Shown here piece after piece: positions 45,474 to 55,311 of a DNA stretch of 64,000 bases (positions are counted from its first letter, which is position 1; each line of letters opens with the position of its first letter). The stretch is taken from positions 1 to 64,000 of the forward strand of contig NZ_FOSZ01000005.1 in assembly GCF_900114415.1 (NCBI RefSeq). The letters run 5' to 3'. The notes below the pieces were generated by a model, which was not told where the DNA came from, did not search any database, and was given only the letters and a program-made list of their open reading frames with translations. The DNA is from Shimia haliotis. Lineage in GTDB: Bacteria; Pseudomonadota; Alphaproteobacteria; Rhodobacterales; Rhodobacteraceae. The position numbers and the translations under genes are program-made.

Positions 45474-46774
45474 CCGATTTTTTCTCCGGCATCGCGCCGA
45501 TCAAATACGAAGGTGCCGACAGCACCAACCCGCTGGCCTTCCGCCACTACAACCCTGACGAAGTCGTCATGGGCAAGCGCATGGAAGACCACCTGCGCTT
45601 CGCCATCGCCTACTGGCACAGCTTCGCATGGGAAGGTGGCGACCCCTTTGGCGGCCAGACCTTCGTGCGCCCGTGGCATCCGCAGGACCAGATGGCGACC
45701 GCGAAAATCAAAGCCGACGCCGCCTTTGAGATGTTCGACATCTTGGGGCAGCCCTACTTCTGCTGGCACGACGCCGATATCCGCCCCGAAGGCGACACCT
45801 TTGCGGAAAGCCTCAAGAATTTCGAGGCGATCATCGATTACTTCGGCGAGAAAATGAGCACCCGCAAGGTGAAACTCCTCTGGGGCACCGCCAACATGTT
45901 CAGCCACCGCCGCTGGATGTCGGGCGCGTCGACCAACCCCGATCCCGAGGTTTTTGCCTACTCCGCCGCAACCGTGAAAACCTGCATGGACGCGACCATG
46001 AAACTGGGCGGCGAGAACTATGTTCTGTGGGGCGGCCGCGAAGGCTATGAAACCCTGCTCAACACCGACATGGGGCGCGAGCTCGACCACATGGGCCGCT
46101 TCCTGAACATGGTGGTGGACTACAAACACAAAATCGGTTTTGAGGGTCAAATTCTGGTTGAGCCCAAGCCGCAGGAACCCTCCAAGCACCAATACGACTT
46201 TGACGCGGCCACCTGCTATGGCTTCCTGCAAAAGTATGGCCTTGAAAACGACGTCAAACTGAACCTCGAACAGGGCCACGCCATTCTTGCCGGCCACAGC
46301 TTTGAGCATGAGATCGCCACCGCCTCCGCTTTGGGTGTGCTGGGCAGCATCGACATGAACCGCAACGACTATCAATCCGGCTGGGACACCGACCAGTTCC
46401 CCAACAATGTTCCCGAGGTGGCGCTGGCCTATTACCACATCCTCAAGGATGGCGGCTTCACCAAAGGCGGCACCAACTTTGACGCCAAACTGCGTCGCCA
46501 GTCGCTCGACGCCGACGACCTGATCGCGGCCCATGTGGGCGGCATGGACATCTGTGCCCGCGGCCTGAAAGCGGCGGCGGCGATGATTGAAGACGGCGGT
46601 TTGGATACCGCACTGGCCGAACGCTACGCCGGTTGGGACAAACCAGAAGCTCAAGCGATGCTGAATAGCGATCTTGGCAGCATCTTCGACAAAGTGACCG
46701 GCGAAGGCATCAACCCCGCGCCGAAATCCGGCCGTCAGGAGATCCTGGAAAACTATGTGAACCGTTTTGTTTGA
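45470..46774 (+). CDS. xylose isomerase
   Basis: 434 residues, the class II length. Metal and ring-opening residues are in the expected places: [12 protein letters not shown] (active His and Asp) and [17 protein letters not shown] (metal Glu and Lys). It isomerises D-xylose to D-xylulose with Mg2+ or Mn2+. It is translationally coupled to xylB, with a strong terminator behind it. Confidence 0.97.
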   Translation: MTDFFSGIAPIKYEGADSTNPLAFRHYNPDEVVMGKRMEDHLRFAIAYWHSFAWEGGDPFGGQTFVRPWHPQDQMATAKIKADAAFEMFDILGQPYFCWHDADIRPEGDTFAESLKNFEAIIDYFGEKMSTRKVKLLWGTANMFSHRRWMSGASTNPDPEVFAYSAATVKTCMDATMKLGGENYVLWGGREGYETLLNTDMGRELDHMGRFLNMVVDYKHKIGFEGQILVEPKPQEPSKHQYDFDAATCYGFLQKYGLENDVKLNLEQGHAILAGHSFEHEIATASALGVLGSIDMNRNDYQSGWDTDQFPNNVPEVALAYYHILKDGGFTKGGTNFDAKLRRQSLDADDLIAAHVGGMDICARGLKAAAAMIEDGGLDTALAERYAGWDKPEAQAMLNSDLGSIFDKVTGEGINPAPKSGRQEILENYVNRFV

Positions 46775-46806
46775 TCCTGACAGATGCGGAATTGACTGAC
46801 ACACTG

Positions 46807-46840
46807 CCCCCTCGCGCTTTTGCCGGCGCGAGGGGTTTTT
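46807..46840 (+). terminator. intrinsic terminator after xylA
   Basis: CCCCTCGCGC and GCGCGAGGGG form a 10-bp stem, followed by TTTTT. It separates the xylBA operon from the peroxidase gene. Confidence 0.88.
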
Positions 46841-46855
46841 GATTTGGAATTGACC

Positions 46856-48160
46856 ATGCGCCAGCTTTTGACTACCGCTCTTGCCCTTCTGCCCTTGGCC
46901 GTAGGCGCTGCCGACCTGCCCAAGCCCGACGCGGTGTTTCCGGAGCAGGACGCGGCCGAAGTGCGCCTTGGCTGGCAGCTGTTTTACGACCCGATCCTGT
47001 CGGGCAACCGCTCGGTCAGCTGCGCCACCTGCCACCACCCCGATCTTGGCACGTCCGATGGTCTATCCTTGGGCCTTGGCGACGGAGCAACCGGTCTCGG
47101 CACCAACCGTGTGATCGACGACGCGAACCCGCCTGAACAACGCATCCCGCGCAACGCGCCCGCGCTCTGGAACCTCGGGGCCACTGAATTCACAGTATTT
47201 TTCCACGATGGACGGTTGGAAGACGACCCCACGCGCCCCTCCGGCATCCGCACGCCGTTGGGTGCGGAAATGGAGATGGGCTTCACCAATGCGCTGGCCG
47301 CGCAGGCCATGTTCCCTGTGCTGTCGGGTGACGAAATGGCAGGGCATTATTCGGAAAATGACGTGGCCCAAGCCGTGCGCCTTGGCCGTTTGACAGGAGA
47401 CGGCGGCGCATGGGACATTCTAGCACGACGCGTCGAAGCCATCCCCGCCTACCGCGCCGCCTTTGACGAAGTGATTGGTGCGGGCACCCCGATCCACTTC
47501 ACCCACATTGCGAATGCCATGGCGGCCTTCATCACCGTTGAATGGCGCGCCGACAAGAGCCCGTTTGACGCCTTCCTGCGCGACGGCACACCGTTGCCAC
47601 AAGACGCCGCCGCGGGCATGGATCTGTTCTACGGCAAAGCGCAATGCAGCAGCTGTCACAGCGGATTGTTCCAGACCGACCACGATTTCCATGCCATTGC
47701 CATGCCCCAAATCGGGCCGGGCAAAGCCGCGCGGTTTGAGCGCCACAACCGCGATGTCGGCCGTGGCCGCGTGACCGGCAACGCGGTTGATTTCTACGCC
47801 TTCCGCACGCCATCTTTGCGTAACGTGACCGAAACCGCGCCCTACGGACATGCTGGGGCCTATGCCTCGCTTGAGGATACAGTGCGCCATCACCTTGATC
47901 CTGTCGCGGCGTTGGAGAGCTACAGCATTGAAAAATCGCTGCTTTCGGAAGGTGACTTTGCCAACGATACGGCGCTGATGCAGCAAGCCGCAGAAGTCGC
48001 TGCTGTGGCGGCGGCCAACGCGCTGCAACCGGTGGACCTGACCGACCAAGACGTGTCCGACCTGCTCGCCTTCCTCGGTGCGCTGACGGACTATGACAGC
48101 CTCAAAGGCCGCCTTGGCGTGCCAGAAACCGTACCGTCAGGATTGCCGGTCGACCGCTAA
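46856..48160 (+). CDS. di-haem cytochrome c peroxidase/MauG-like protein
   Basis: 434 residues with a signal peptide (to about residue 18). Two haem sites are visible: CATCHH near residue 50 and CSSCHS near residue 265. The layout matches bacterial cytochrome c peroxidases and MauG-like proteins. It acts in the periplasm, reducing peroxide or oxidising a protein partner. ATG 46856 avoids starting in the terminator. It converges on a CRTAC1-like gene, which may encode a partner. Confidence 0.87.
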   Translation: MRQLLTTALALLPLAVGAADLPKPDAVFPEQDAAEVRLGWQLFYDPILSGNRSVSCATCHHPDLGTSDGLSLGLGDGATGLGTNRVIDDANPPEQRIPRNAPALWNLGATEFTVFFHDGRLEDDPTRPSGIRTPLGAEMEMGFTNALAAQAMFPVLSGDEMAGHYSENDVAQAVRLGRLTGDGGAWDILARRVEAIPAYRAAFDEVIGAGTPIHFTHIANAMAAFITVEWRADKSPFDAFLRDGTPLPQDAAAGMDLFYGKAQCSSCHSGLFQTDHDFHAIAMPQIGPGKAARFERHNRDVGRGRVTGNAVDFYAFRTPSLRNVTETAPYGHAGAYASLEDTVRHHLDPVAALESYSIEKSLLSEGDFANDTALMQQAAEVAAVAAANALQPVDLTDQDVSDLLAFLGALTDYDSLKGRLGVPETVPSGLPVDR

Positions 48161-48184
48161 ACCGGACCTACGGGCGATACCCCC

Positions 48185-49726
48185 TCAGTACTCCGCGGAC
48201 GCCAATCCATTGCCATCGGCCCAGAGCATCCAAACCGCGCCGGTCTCAAGCGAAACCCAGTCACTCACCGCGCCTTCCGGCCAGATCACCCGCGCCTGCA
48301 CCTCATTGACATCGCCCAAGCCAAAGTGCTCCGGTGCGCTGACACCGCCCGCATGGCCACCGCCAACAACGACCTCCCGAACATAGGTCCGGTCGCCCGC
48401 TTTCACCTCAACAAAGGCACCAACCGCGTCGCCGTTGCCGCCTTCACCCAACAGAGACACGCCAAGCCAGTGGCCGGCGCCCTCGGTCACGTTGCGATAC
48501 ACTTCTATCGGCGCACGCCGGTTGACCACAACCAGATCCAACAGACCATCGTTGTTCAAATCCGCCAACGCCGCCCCGCGCGAGCGTTCTGCAGTGCCGA
48601 CACCGGCCACGCCGCCACGTTCCTCAAACGACCCATCTTCCTTTTGCATCAACAGGTTGTTGGGGTCTTCCATCGCCGCATCCGGCATTTGCTCTACATT
48701 GCCCTTGGCGATGAACGCATCATCCAGCCCGTCGTTGTTCACATCGCCAAACGCAATGTGCCAGCCGGTCGATGGCCGCCCGTCATCGCCCTGATAGGGT
48801 CGGTGCGCCGACGTACCCATCGCATAAGGCACATCCTCAAATGACGGGCCGCCCCCCTCTGTCCGGCGCATCAAACGCTGATCTCCCATCGAGCTTAGAA
48901 ACACTTCGCTCTGCCCGTCGAAATCAAGATCACGGCTGGCAATGCCCATGCCCCAGAGCATATGCGTCGCCCAGCCATCCGCCTCGCCGTAGAGGCGCGG
49001 CTTGTCTTCCATAGCCCACATCTGCTCCGCCCCACCTTTGACGTAGTAGTGCCGGTCATTGCTGATCCGCAGATCTGCGCGCCCCTGCCGTCCCCAATCG
49101 GAAAACAACATCGACAAAGGACAATACCCCGGCGCCAGAACGGATTTCTCGTACTTCCGCCCGTCCGGACGAAACAGCGTGTTTGTGTCACAGGCTTCAA
49201 ACGGCCCCGCCGGATTGCCGCGATCGACATAGTTGCCAAAGGCCAGTGTCGGCAGGCTGTTGCCCTCTTCCCAAGTCGCAGAGAACGCGGTTGTCCAACC
49301 GTCGCCCCCCTCAAAACCGTCAATCTGCATCGGGCGGAAGGAACACTCCGGCCCACCTTTGAGCAGTATGTTCTCGCCCACACGCAACAGAGCCAAATCG
49401 CGCCAGCCGTCGCCATCGATGTCCAGCGCATAGGCTCCGCTCACGCCTGTCACCGCCACCGCGTCCGGCGTCGTGGTTTCAAAGCGCATGTCGCCACCGA
49501 TATCCGAACGATTGCGCATCAATACGGCAGGGTTTTCGCCACCTGCGGCCACCAGATCGGACAATCCATCTCCGTCACAGTCAAACACCGCCACGCCGCC
49601 GCCGACAAAATGTTCCCAGCCGCCCGCGTAAACATGCGCGTCCACGGTCACGGGCGCAAACCGCACCTCGGCGTTCGCGCCAGTTGCCAAACCGACGCCC
49701 AGCGCCGCGCAAACCTTAAGCCACAT
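48185..49726 (-). CDS. secreted FG-GAP/VCBS-repeat protein, CRTAC1/ASPIC-UnbV type
   Basis: 513 residues with a signal peptide (to about residue 19). Repeats of the Ca2+-binding integrin type are visible: DCDGDGLSDL, DIDGDGWRDL, DLDFDGQSEV, DVNNDGLDDA and DLNNDGLLDL. The end (about 435-510) resembles the UnbV/ASPIC module (GHWLGVSLLGEGGNGDAVGAFVEVKAGDRTYVREV). A beta-propeller exported to the periplasm or surface; the ligand is unknown. It starts within the last bases of the xylR gene and converges on the di-haem peroxidase, a pairing I suspect is functional. Confidence 0.78.
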   Translation of the reverse strand: MWLKVCAALGVGLATGANAEVRFAPVTVDAHVYAGGWEHFVGGGVAVFDCDGDGLSDLVAAGGENPAVLMRNRSDIGGDMRFETTTPDAVAVTGVSGAYALDIDGDGWRDLALLRVGENILLKGGPECSFRPMQIDGFEGGDGWTTAFSATWEEGNSLPTLAFGNYVDRGNPAGPFEACDTNTLFRPDGRKYEKSVLAPGYCPLSMLFSDWGRQGRADLRISNDRHYYVKGGAEQMWAMEDKPRLYGEADGWATHMLWGMGIASRDLDFDGQSEVFLSSMGDQRLMRRTEGGGPSFEDVPYAMGTSAHRPYQGDDGRPSTGWHIAFGDVNNDGLDDAFIAKGNVEQMPDAAMEDPNNLLMQKEDGSFEERGGVAGVGTAERSRGAALADLNNDGLLDLVVVNRRAPIEVYRNVTEGAGHWLGVSLLGEGGNGDAVGAFVEVKAGDRTYVREVVVGGGHAGGVSAPEHFGLGDVNEVQARVIWPEGAVSDWVSLETGAVWMLWADGNGLASAEY

Positions 49727-50903
49727 GGTCTTTCATCTCCTGCAAAGCCAGTTCCGAGACATTGTCGAGCGCATAGGCCGCGGCCCCGCGGGCCCACATC
49801 TGGTTGCCCCATTTGTGCACCACCACTTCGGGCGGCGCCTTGTCCACTTGCACAATCAGCTTGCGCATCACCTCTATGACCTCTTCGGCATAAAGGTGGC
49901 TTGCCTGCATCTGCTCACCGGCGAGGATGATCAGCTCGGGGTCAAAAATATTCACAAGATTGGCCAACCCCATGGCGAACATGCGCCCCGCGCGCTCGAC
50001 AATGGAGCCCGCAACCGCGTCGCCGCCCTTTGCCGCCGCCAGAAGTTCCTCGACCTGACGGCTGTCCTGACCGCCGCTTGCGCTCATCGCTTCACGCAAA
50101 AGCGCATAGTCTGCCACATAGGCCTCAAGACATCCCCGCTGTCCACAGCGGCACAAGGCGCCTTCAAGCTGCACTTTGGTGTGACCGAATTCCGCCCCGC
50201 ACCCACGGGTGCCACGGTAAATCTCGTCGTTGATCACAACACCCATGCCGACGCCGCTTTCAATCGTGACAACGATAAAGTCGGAATGCCCCTGCCCTAG
50301 GCCAAAGCTTTTTTCGGCCATCGCCACAAGATTGGCGTCGTTGTCCAGAAACACCGGAATACCAAGCGTTGCCGTCAGGATCTTGCCGAACTCGACATTG
50401 CGCGCGGTCAGCGAAGGCGACCAATGCACGAACCCACGCGGCGCATCCACGATCCCCGCGATCCCCAGACCAAAACCGGCCACATCCGCCAAGGAGCGAT
50501 CAATTTTTTCCGCCAACTCGCCGACGTGGCCTGCCAAAAGCGCTGCCAACTCGCCCGACTCATGGGCTGTCTGATCCAACTCGACCTCATGACCGGCCAG
50601 TTGGGTGCCTTCAAAATCCAGGAGCACCAACGACACGGAGCGGTTCGAAATCTTGCCCCCCGCGATCAAACGCGCCGCGCCGCGCACCTTCAAATCGACC
50701 TTGGGACGCCCCCGCCCCTTGTCCGAAGATTCGCTCATAACCTCTTCGATCAGACCCTCACGCAATAGCTCTGCGGTGATTGTTGTGACCGTGGCGCGGC
50801 TGATTCCCGTCAGTTCGGCGAGGTTGATCCGCGGAATGCGTCCATGACGGCGAATTTCCGCGAACAGGGTCCTGCGACCAATTTCTCTTTGATTTACCGA
50901 CAT
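49716..50903 (-). CDS. ROK-family repressor of xylose genes (XylR)
   Basis: 395 residues. An N-terminal helix-turn-helix (RINLAELTGISRATVTTITAELLREGLIEE) is followed by a ROK sugar-kinase-like domain; the zinc motif CRCGQRGCLEAYV is intact. ROK repressors of this form bind AT-rich operators and release them on binding xylose. It is divergent from xylF, and overlaps the CRTAC1-like gene by 11 bases. Confidence 0.85.
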   Translation of the reverse strand: MSVNQREIGRRTLFAEIRRHGRIPRINLAELTGISRATVTTITAELLREGLIEEVMSESSDKGRGRPKVDLKVRGAARLIAGGKISNRSVSLVLLDFEGTQLAGHEVELDQTAHESGELAALLAGHVGELAEKIDRSLADVAGFGLGIAGIVDAPRGFVHWSPSLTARNVEFGKILTATLGIPVFLDNDANLVAMAEKSFGLGQGHSDFIVVTIESGVGMGVVINDEIYRGTRGCGAEFGHTKVQLEGALCRCGQRGCLEAYVADYALLREAMSASGGQDSRQVEELLAAAKGGDAVAGSIVERAGRMFAMGLANLVNIFDPELIILAGEQMQASHLYAEEVIEVMRKLIVQVDKAPPEVVVHKWGNQMWARGAAAYALDNVSELALQEMKDHVA

Positions 50904-51010
50904 CTACACCACATTCCTTTGCGTCATCGCCGCCTTAAACAGTCTTTATCACGGCGCAAGCGATCCGACGAGAGGGCGCGAGTTTGCCGATTTTTTCAAG
51001 ATTAGCTTAT

Positions 51011-51032
51011 TTAATTTGATTTACAAATTTAA
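51011..51032. promoter_or_regulatory. candidate XylR operator upstream of xylF
   Basis: TTAATTTG and CAAATTTAA flank ATTTA, an imperfect inverted repeat in the xylR-xylF intergenic region. A related sequence lies upstream of xylB (43971-43993). Confidence 0.45.
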
Positions 51033-51117
51033 TCCGCTAACATGGTCTCACCAGCCCGCAGAGTGATTCACGCTGTGAGCCTTTGACGGGATCTGGATCG
51101 AATATTGGGAGGAAACC

Positions 51118-52146
51118 ATGAAACTATTCGCATCCGCGACGGCGATCATTGCCGGCGCATTTATGAGCACCGCCGCGCTGGCCGACGATCTTGTTGTTGG
51201 TGTCAGCTGGTCCAACTTCCAGGAAGAGCGCTGGAAAACCGACGAAGCCGCCATCAAGGGCGCGCTTGAAGCTGCCGGTGCCACCTACATCTCCGCCGAC
51301 GCGCAAAGCTCTTCGTCCAAACAGCTAAGCGACGTTGAAAGCCTGATCGCTCAGGGCGCCGACGCTCTGATCATTCTGGCGCAAGACGCACAGGCCATTG
51401 GGCCGGCTGTTCAGGCCGCCGCTGACGAAGGTGTGCCGGTTGTCGGCTATGACCGTCTGATCGAAGACCCACGCGCGTTCTATCTGACCTTTGACAACGT
51501 CGAAGTTGGCCGCATGCAGGCCCGCGCTGTTTTCGAAGCGATGCCCAAAGGCCGCTATGTCATGATCAAAGGGTCCCCGACCGATCCTAACGCAGACTTC
51601 CTGCGCGGCGGTCAGCAAGAGATCCTTCAGGCAGCCATCGACGCCGGTGACATCGAAATCGTTGCAGAAGCCTACACAGATGGCTGGCTGCCTGCGAACG
51701 CCCAGCGCAACATGGAACAGATCCTAACCGCAGCCGACAACGGCGTTGACGCGGTTGTGGCGTCCAACGACGGCACCGCCGGCGGTGTTGTTGCTGCGCT
51801 GACTGCACAGGGCATGGAAGGCATTCCGGTATCCGGTCAGGACGGCGACCACGCGGCTCTGAACCGTGTTGCCAAAGGCCACCAGACTGTTTCGGTTTGG
51901 AAAGACGCACGTGACCTCGGCAAAGCCGCCGGTGAAATCGCCGTGGCTCTCGCAGGCGGCACCATGATGGACAAAGTGGACGGCGCAATGGCATGGACCA
52001 GCCCTGCTGGCACCGACATGACCGCCATCTTCCTGAAGCCGGTTCCGGTCACCAAAGACAACCTGTCTGCCGTTGTTGACGCAGGCTGGATCACCAAAGA
52101 CGCTCTGTGCCAGGGCGTATCGGGCGGCCCCGCCCCTTGTAACTAA
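51118..52146 (+). CDS. D-xylose ABC transporter substrate-binding protein
   Basis: 342 residues with a signal peptide (to about residue 22, AALA). The periplasmic sugar-binding fold begins VVGVSWSNFQEERW and keeps typical ligand-contact residues (VGYDRLIED, VIASNDGTAGG-like VVASNDGTAGG). It captures xylose in the periplasm. GGGAGG lies before the ATG. First gene of the transporter operon. Confidence 0.95.
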   Translation: MKLFASATAIIAGAFMSTAALADDLVVGVSWSNFQEERWKTDEAAIKGALEAAGATYISADAQSSSSKQLSDVESLIAQGADALIILAQDAQAIGPAVQAAADEGVPVVGYDRLIEDPRAFYLTFDNVEVGRMQARAVFEAMPKGRYVMIKGSPTDPNADFLRGGQQEILQAAIDAGDIEIVAEAYTDGWLPANAQRNMEQILTAADNGVDAVVASNDGTAGGVVAALTAQGMEGIPVSGQDGDHAALNRVAKGHQTVSVWKDARDLGKAAGEIAVALAGGTMMDKVDGAMAWTSPAGTDMTAIFLKPVPVTKDNLSAVVDAGWITKDALCQGVSGGPAPCN

Positions 52147-52159
52147 GTCTTGAAACACA

Positions 52160-52189
52160 GCGCTGTTCCGACAACGATCGGGACAGCGC
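52160..52189 (+). terminator. stable hairpin between xylF and xylH
   Basis: GCGCTGTTCCGA and TCGGGACAGCGC form a 12-bp stem with one G-U pair, then CCCCTTTAG. Such structures after binding-protein genes protect the upstream message and reduce permease expression, giving excess binding protein. Confidence 0.65.
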
Positions 52190-52212
52190 CCCTTTAGACA
52201 GAGTCCCCCAAA

Positions 52213-53511
52213 ATGTCCCAATCTGACGCAAGCGATCTTGCCCCGGGCAAGAAACGCTCCCTTATTCACACGCTGGAACTGGACCTTCGCCTGCTCGGCA
52301 TGATCGGCGCCTTTGTAGTTCTCTGCATCGGTTTTGATATCGCCACTGGCGGTCGCTTCCTGACCCCGCGCAACATCTTCAACCTGACGATCCAGACGGT
52401 TTCGGTCGCCATCATGGCCACTGGCATGGTTTTCGTCATTGTGACCCGCCATATCGACCTCTCGGTCGGCGCGCTGCTGGCAACCTGTTCCGCCGTCATG
52501 GCGATGACACAGACCCAGTTCCTGCCAAACGTGCTTGGCCTTGGCTTTGAACACTGGCTGACGCCTTGGGTCACAATCGCGGTCGGCCTTGCTGTCGGAA
52601 CCCTGATCGGCGCCTTCAACGGCTACCTGATTGGCTACCTGACCATTCCGGCCTTTATCGTGACGCTGGGCGGTCTGCTGATCTGGCGCAACGTCGGCTG
52701 GTATCTGACCTCGGGCAAAACCATTGGCCCGCTGGACCAGACCTTTATGAAGTTTGGCGGCATCAACGGCACTCTGGGTGCCACCGGAAGCTGGATCGTT
52801 GGTCTTCTTGCTGTGGCCGGTGCGATCTATGGCCTCTATGCCTCGCGCAACAACAAAAAGCGCCACGGCTTCACCGTGAAACCGCTTTGGGCAGAGGGCG
52901 TGCTTGCCGGCATCATCTCCGCAGCCATCCTCGGGTTTGTCGCCGTGTTGAACGCCTACGAAGTTCCGACCCGCAAGCTCAAGCGCATCTTTGAAGCGCA
53001 GGGCGAGGTCATGCCCGAAGGCTACACCCAGTCCTACGGCATCCCGATCTCGGTGCTGCTGCTGATTGCCATCGCCATCGCGATGACCATTCTGGCGCGT
53101 CGCACCCGTCTGGGTCGCTATATCTTCGCCACAGGCGGCAACCCTGACGCGGCAGAGCTTTCGGGCATCAACACCCGCCTGCTCACGGTGAAAATCTTCG
53201 CCCTCGTCGGCGCGCTCTGTGCGATCTCCGCGGTTGTGGCCTCCGCCCGTCTGGGCAACCACTCCAACGACATCGGCACACTGGACGAGTTACGCGTGAT
53301 CGCTGCGGCTGTCATTGGCGGCACCGCGCTCGCAGGTGGCGTCGGCACGATCCACGGAGCCATCCTTGGCGCCTTGATCATGCAGTCGCTGCAATCGGGC
53401 ATGGCGATGGTTGGCGTTGACGCGCCGCTTCAGAACATCGTTGTCGGGGCCGTTCTGGTTCTGGCGGTTCTGATCGACATCATCTACCGCAAACGCACAG
53501 GAGAAGCATGA
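52213..53511 (+). CDS. D-xylose ABC transporter permease
   Basis: 432 residues with about 10 membrane segments, of the RbsC/XylH family. The conserved EAA-like region reads [14 protein letters not shown], and the N-terminal part has [14 protein letters not shown], as in sugar permeases of this class. It forms the membrane channel with the single ATPase that follows. Its stop overlaps the xylG start. Confidence 0.93.
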   Translation: MSQSDASDLAPGKKRSLIHTLELDLRLLGMIGAFVVLCIGFDIATGGRFLTPRNIFNLTIQTVSVAIMATGMVFVIVTRHIDLSVGALLATCSAVMAMTQTQFLPNVLGLGFEHWLTPWVTIAVGLAVGTLIGAFNGYLIGYLTIPAFIVTLGGLLIWRNVGWYLTSGKTIGPLDQTFMKFGGINGTLGATGSWIVGLLAVAGAIYGLYASRNNKKRHGFTVKPLWAEGVLAGIISAAILGFVAVLNAYEVPTRKLKRIFEAQGEVMPEGYTQSYGIPISVLLLIAIAIAMTILARRTRLGRYIFATGGNPDAAELSGINTRLLTVKIFALVGALCAISAVVASARLGNHSNDIGTLDELRVIAAAVIGGTALAGGVGTIHGAILGALIMQSLQSGMAMVGVDAPLQNIVVGAVLVLAVLIDIIYRKRTGEA

Positions 53512-54269
53512 TGAGCACCCCTCTTGTTGAAATGAAGGACATCTGCATCTCCTTTGGGGGTGTCCACGCGGTCGACCACGTCAGCGTCGATCTGCAACCG
53601 GGCGAAGTTGTCGGCCTTCTGGGCCACAACGGGGCGGGCAAGTCGACCCTGATCAAGATCCTGTCGGGCGCCTATCGGGCCGACAGCGGCGAAATCCGTA
53701 TCAACGGTGACAAGGTCGAGATCCACAATCCCCGCGACGCGCGCGCGCTCAACATCGAGACCATCTACCAGACGCTTGCGCTGGCCGATAACCTCGATGC
53801 GGCGTCCAACCTGTTCCTCGGGCGCGAACTTGTCACGCCTTTCGGGCTGGTGGACGACGACGCAATGGAGGCCGAATGCCGCAAGATCATGGGCAAGCTC
53901 AACCCGAACTTCGCCAAGTTCAACGAGCCTGTCTCTGCCCTTTCGGGGGGTCAGCGTCAGTCGGTGGCGATTGCCCGTGCGGTCTATTTTGACGCCAAAA
54001 TCCTGATCATGGACGAACCCACGGCGGCCCTCGGCCCGCATGAGACCCAAATGGTGTCCGAGCTGATCCAACAGCTCAAGGCACAGGGCATCGGCATCTT
54101 CCTGATCAGCCACGACATCCACGACGTGCTTGAACTTTGTGACCGCGCCAGCGTCATGAAGAACGGCAAACTCGTGGGCACCGTGGACGTCAAAGATGTG
54201 ACCGACGATGACCTTCTGAGCATGATCATTCTGGGCAAACGCCCCGAAGGCGTGAACGTTCAAGGTTAA
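53511..54269 (+). CDS. sugar ABC transporter ATP-binding protein, single domain
   Basis: 252 residues with intact ATPase motifs: [12 protein letters not shown] (Walker A), LSGGQRQS (signature) and [12 protein letters not shown] (Walker B). Canonical XylG proteins contain two such domains (about 500 residues); this one has one, so it probably works as a homodimer. The ATG at 53511 has AGGAG 7 nt upstream; another at 53508 overlaps the xylH stop. Confidence 0.9.
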   Translation: MSTPLVEMKDICISFGGVHAVDHVSVDLQPGEVVGLLGHNGAGKSTLIKILSGAYRADSGEIRINGDKVEIHNPRDARALNIETIYQTLALADNLDAASNLFLGRELVTPFGLVDDDAMEAECRKIMGKLNPNFAKFNEPVSALSGGQRQSVAIARAVYFDAKILIMDEPTAALGPHETQMVSELIQQLKAQGIGIFLISHDIHDVLELCDRASVMKNGKLVGTVDVKDVTDDDLLSMIILGKRPEGVNVQG

Positions 54270-54295
54270 ACACAAAAAGAAAAGGTTGCGGGCGC

Positions 54296-55219
54296 ATGAC
54301 ATATCTGGTCAGCGACATCGGGGGCACAAACACACGTCTGGCTTTGGCCGACGAAAGCGGTGTGAACACCGCCACCCTGATGCGCGCCCGCAACGACTCC
54401 TACGCCAGCTTTGACGACGTGCTGGCGGACTATCTTTCCAAACACGAAACAGGCGAGATCGACGGCATCTGCGTTGCCATTGCCGGCCCCGTACAAGGCA
54501 CGTCCGGTCGCCTGACCAACCGCGACTGGTCGCTCAAGGCCGCGACATTTGGCGCGCAATGCGGCGCGGCACGTGCGGCGATCATCAACGACCTGACGGC
54601 CCTTGGCTTTGCGCTCTTGCGCAATACGCCCGAACATATTTATGGCGCGACAGATCGTGCGAAAAACGGTCAGGCGCTGGTTGTCGGTATGGGCACAGGG
54701 TTCAACGTCAGCCCCACCAAACGCAGCCTTGCCGGAGCCACCGTGGCGATGGAGGCCGAACTCGGTCACGCAGAACTGCCTTTCCCTGTCGCAACCCTGA
54801 TGCGCGACGACTTGGGCGCGGCTGCGGCGGAGTTTCAGACCTACGAAGACATCTTCTGCGGCCCCGGCCTTGAACGTTTGCACACGGTGGTCAGCGGTCA
54901 AAATCTGGGTGGTGCCGACATCATGGCCGCATTTGAGGCCGGCGACGCCACCGCCCAACGCACCGTGCGCCTGTTTGCCCGCGCATTGGGCCAACTCACC
55001 CGCTCAATGATGCACCAATACATGCCGCGTGACGGCATCGCCTTCGCCGGCAGCGCCTCACGCGGAGTCCTTGCCTCAGACGCGTTGAACGACTTCATCG
55101 ACAGCCTAACGGCCGAAGGCCCGGGAATCGTTGATCCGGCCAGCATTCCGCTCAGCGTGATCACCGACGACGCCGCCGCACTGGAAGGCTGCCGCCAGTA
55201 CCTCGTGCAAACGAGCTAA
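54296..55219 (+). CDS. glucokinase (Glk family)
   Basis: 307 residues. The phosphate motif is VSDIGGTNTRLAL; the later motif is VAIAGPVQGTSGRLTNRDW and the glucose-binding Glu region is AELGHAELPF. It phosphorylates glucose with ATP. It follows xylG by 26 bases with AAGG upstream, so it is likely the last gene of the xylFHG transcript, linking the transporter to hexose use. Confidence 0.9.
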   Translation: MTYLVSDIGGTNTRLALADESGVNTATLMRARNDSYASFDDVLADYLSKHETGEIDGICVAIAGPVQGTSGRLTNRDWSLKAATFGAQCGAARAAIINDLTALGFALLRNTPEHIYGATDRAKNGQALVVGMGTGFNVSPTKRSLAGATVAMEAELGHAELPFPVATLMRDDLGAAAAEFQTYEDIFCGPGLERLHTVVSGQNLGGADIMAAFEAGDATAQRTVRLFARALGQLTRSMMHQYMPRDGIAFAGSASRGVLASDALNDFIDSLTAEGPGIVDPASIPLSVITDDAAALEGCRQYLVQTS

Positions 55220-55311
55220 ACCGGCGCTTTCTCCTCGGAACAAATGTCCATTGTCACCGGCGGTGATTTGCAAGACTGTGACACAGGCTTACCCCTGTGG
55301 AGTTCTCTAAT

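Noticed and set aside
45443..47038. 531-codon minus-strand frame opposite xylA
   Set aside because: Antisense shadow; the plus strand encodes complete xylose isomerase.
51724..53262. 512-codon minus-strand frame opposite xylF/xylH
   Set aside because: Antisense shadow over two recognised transporter genes.
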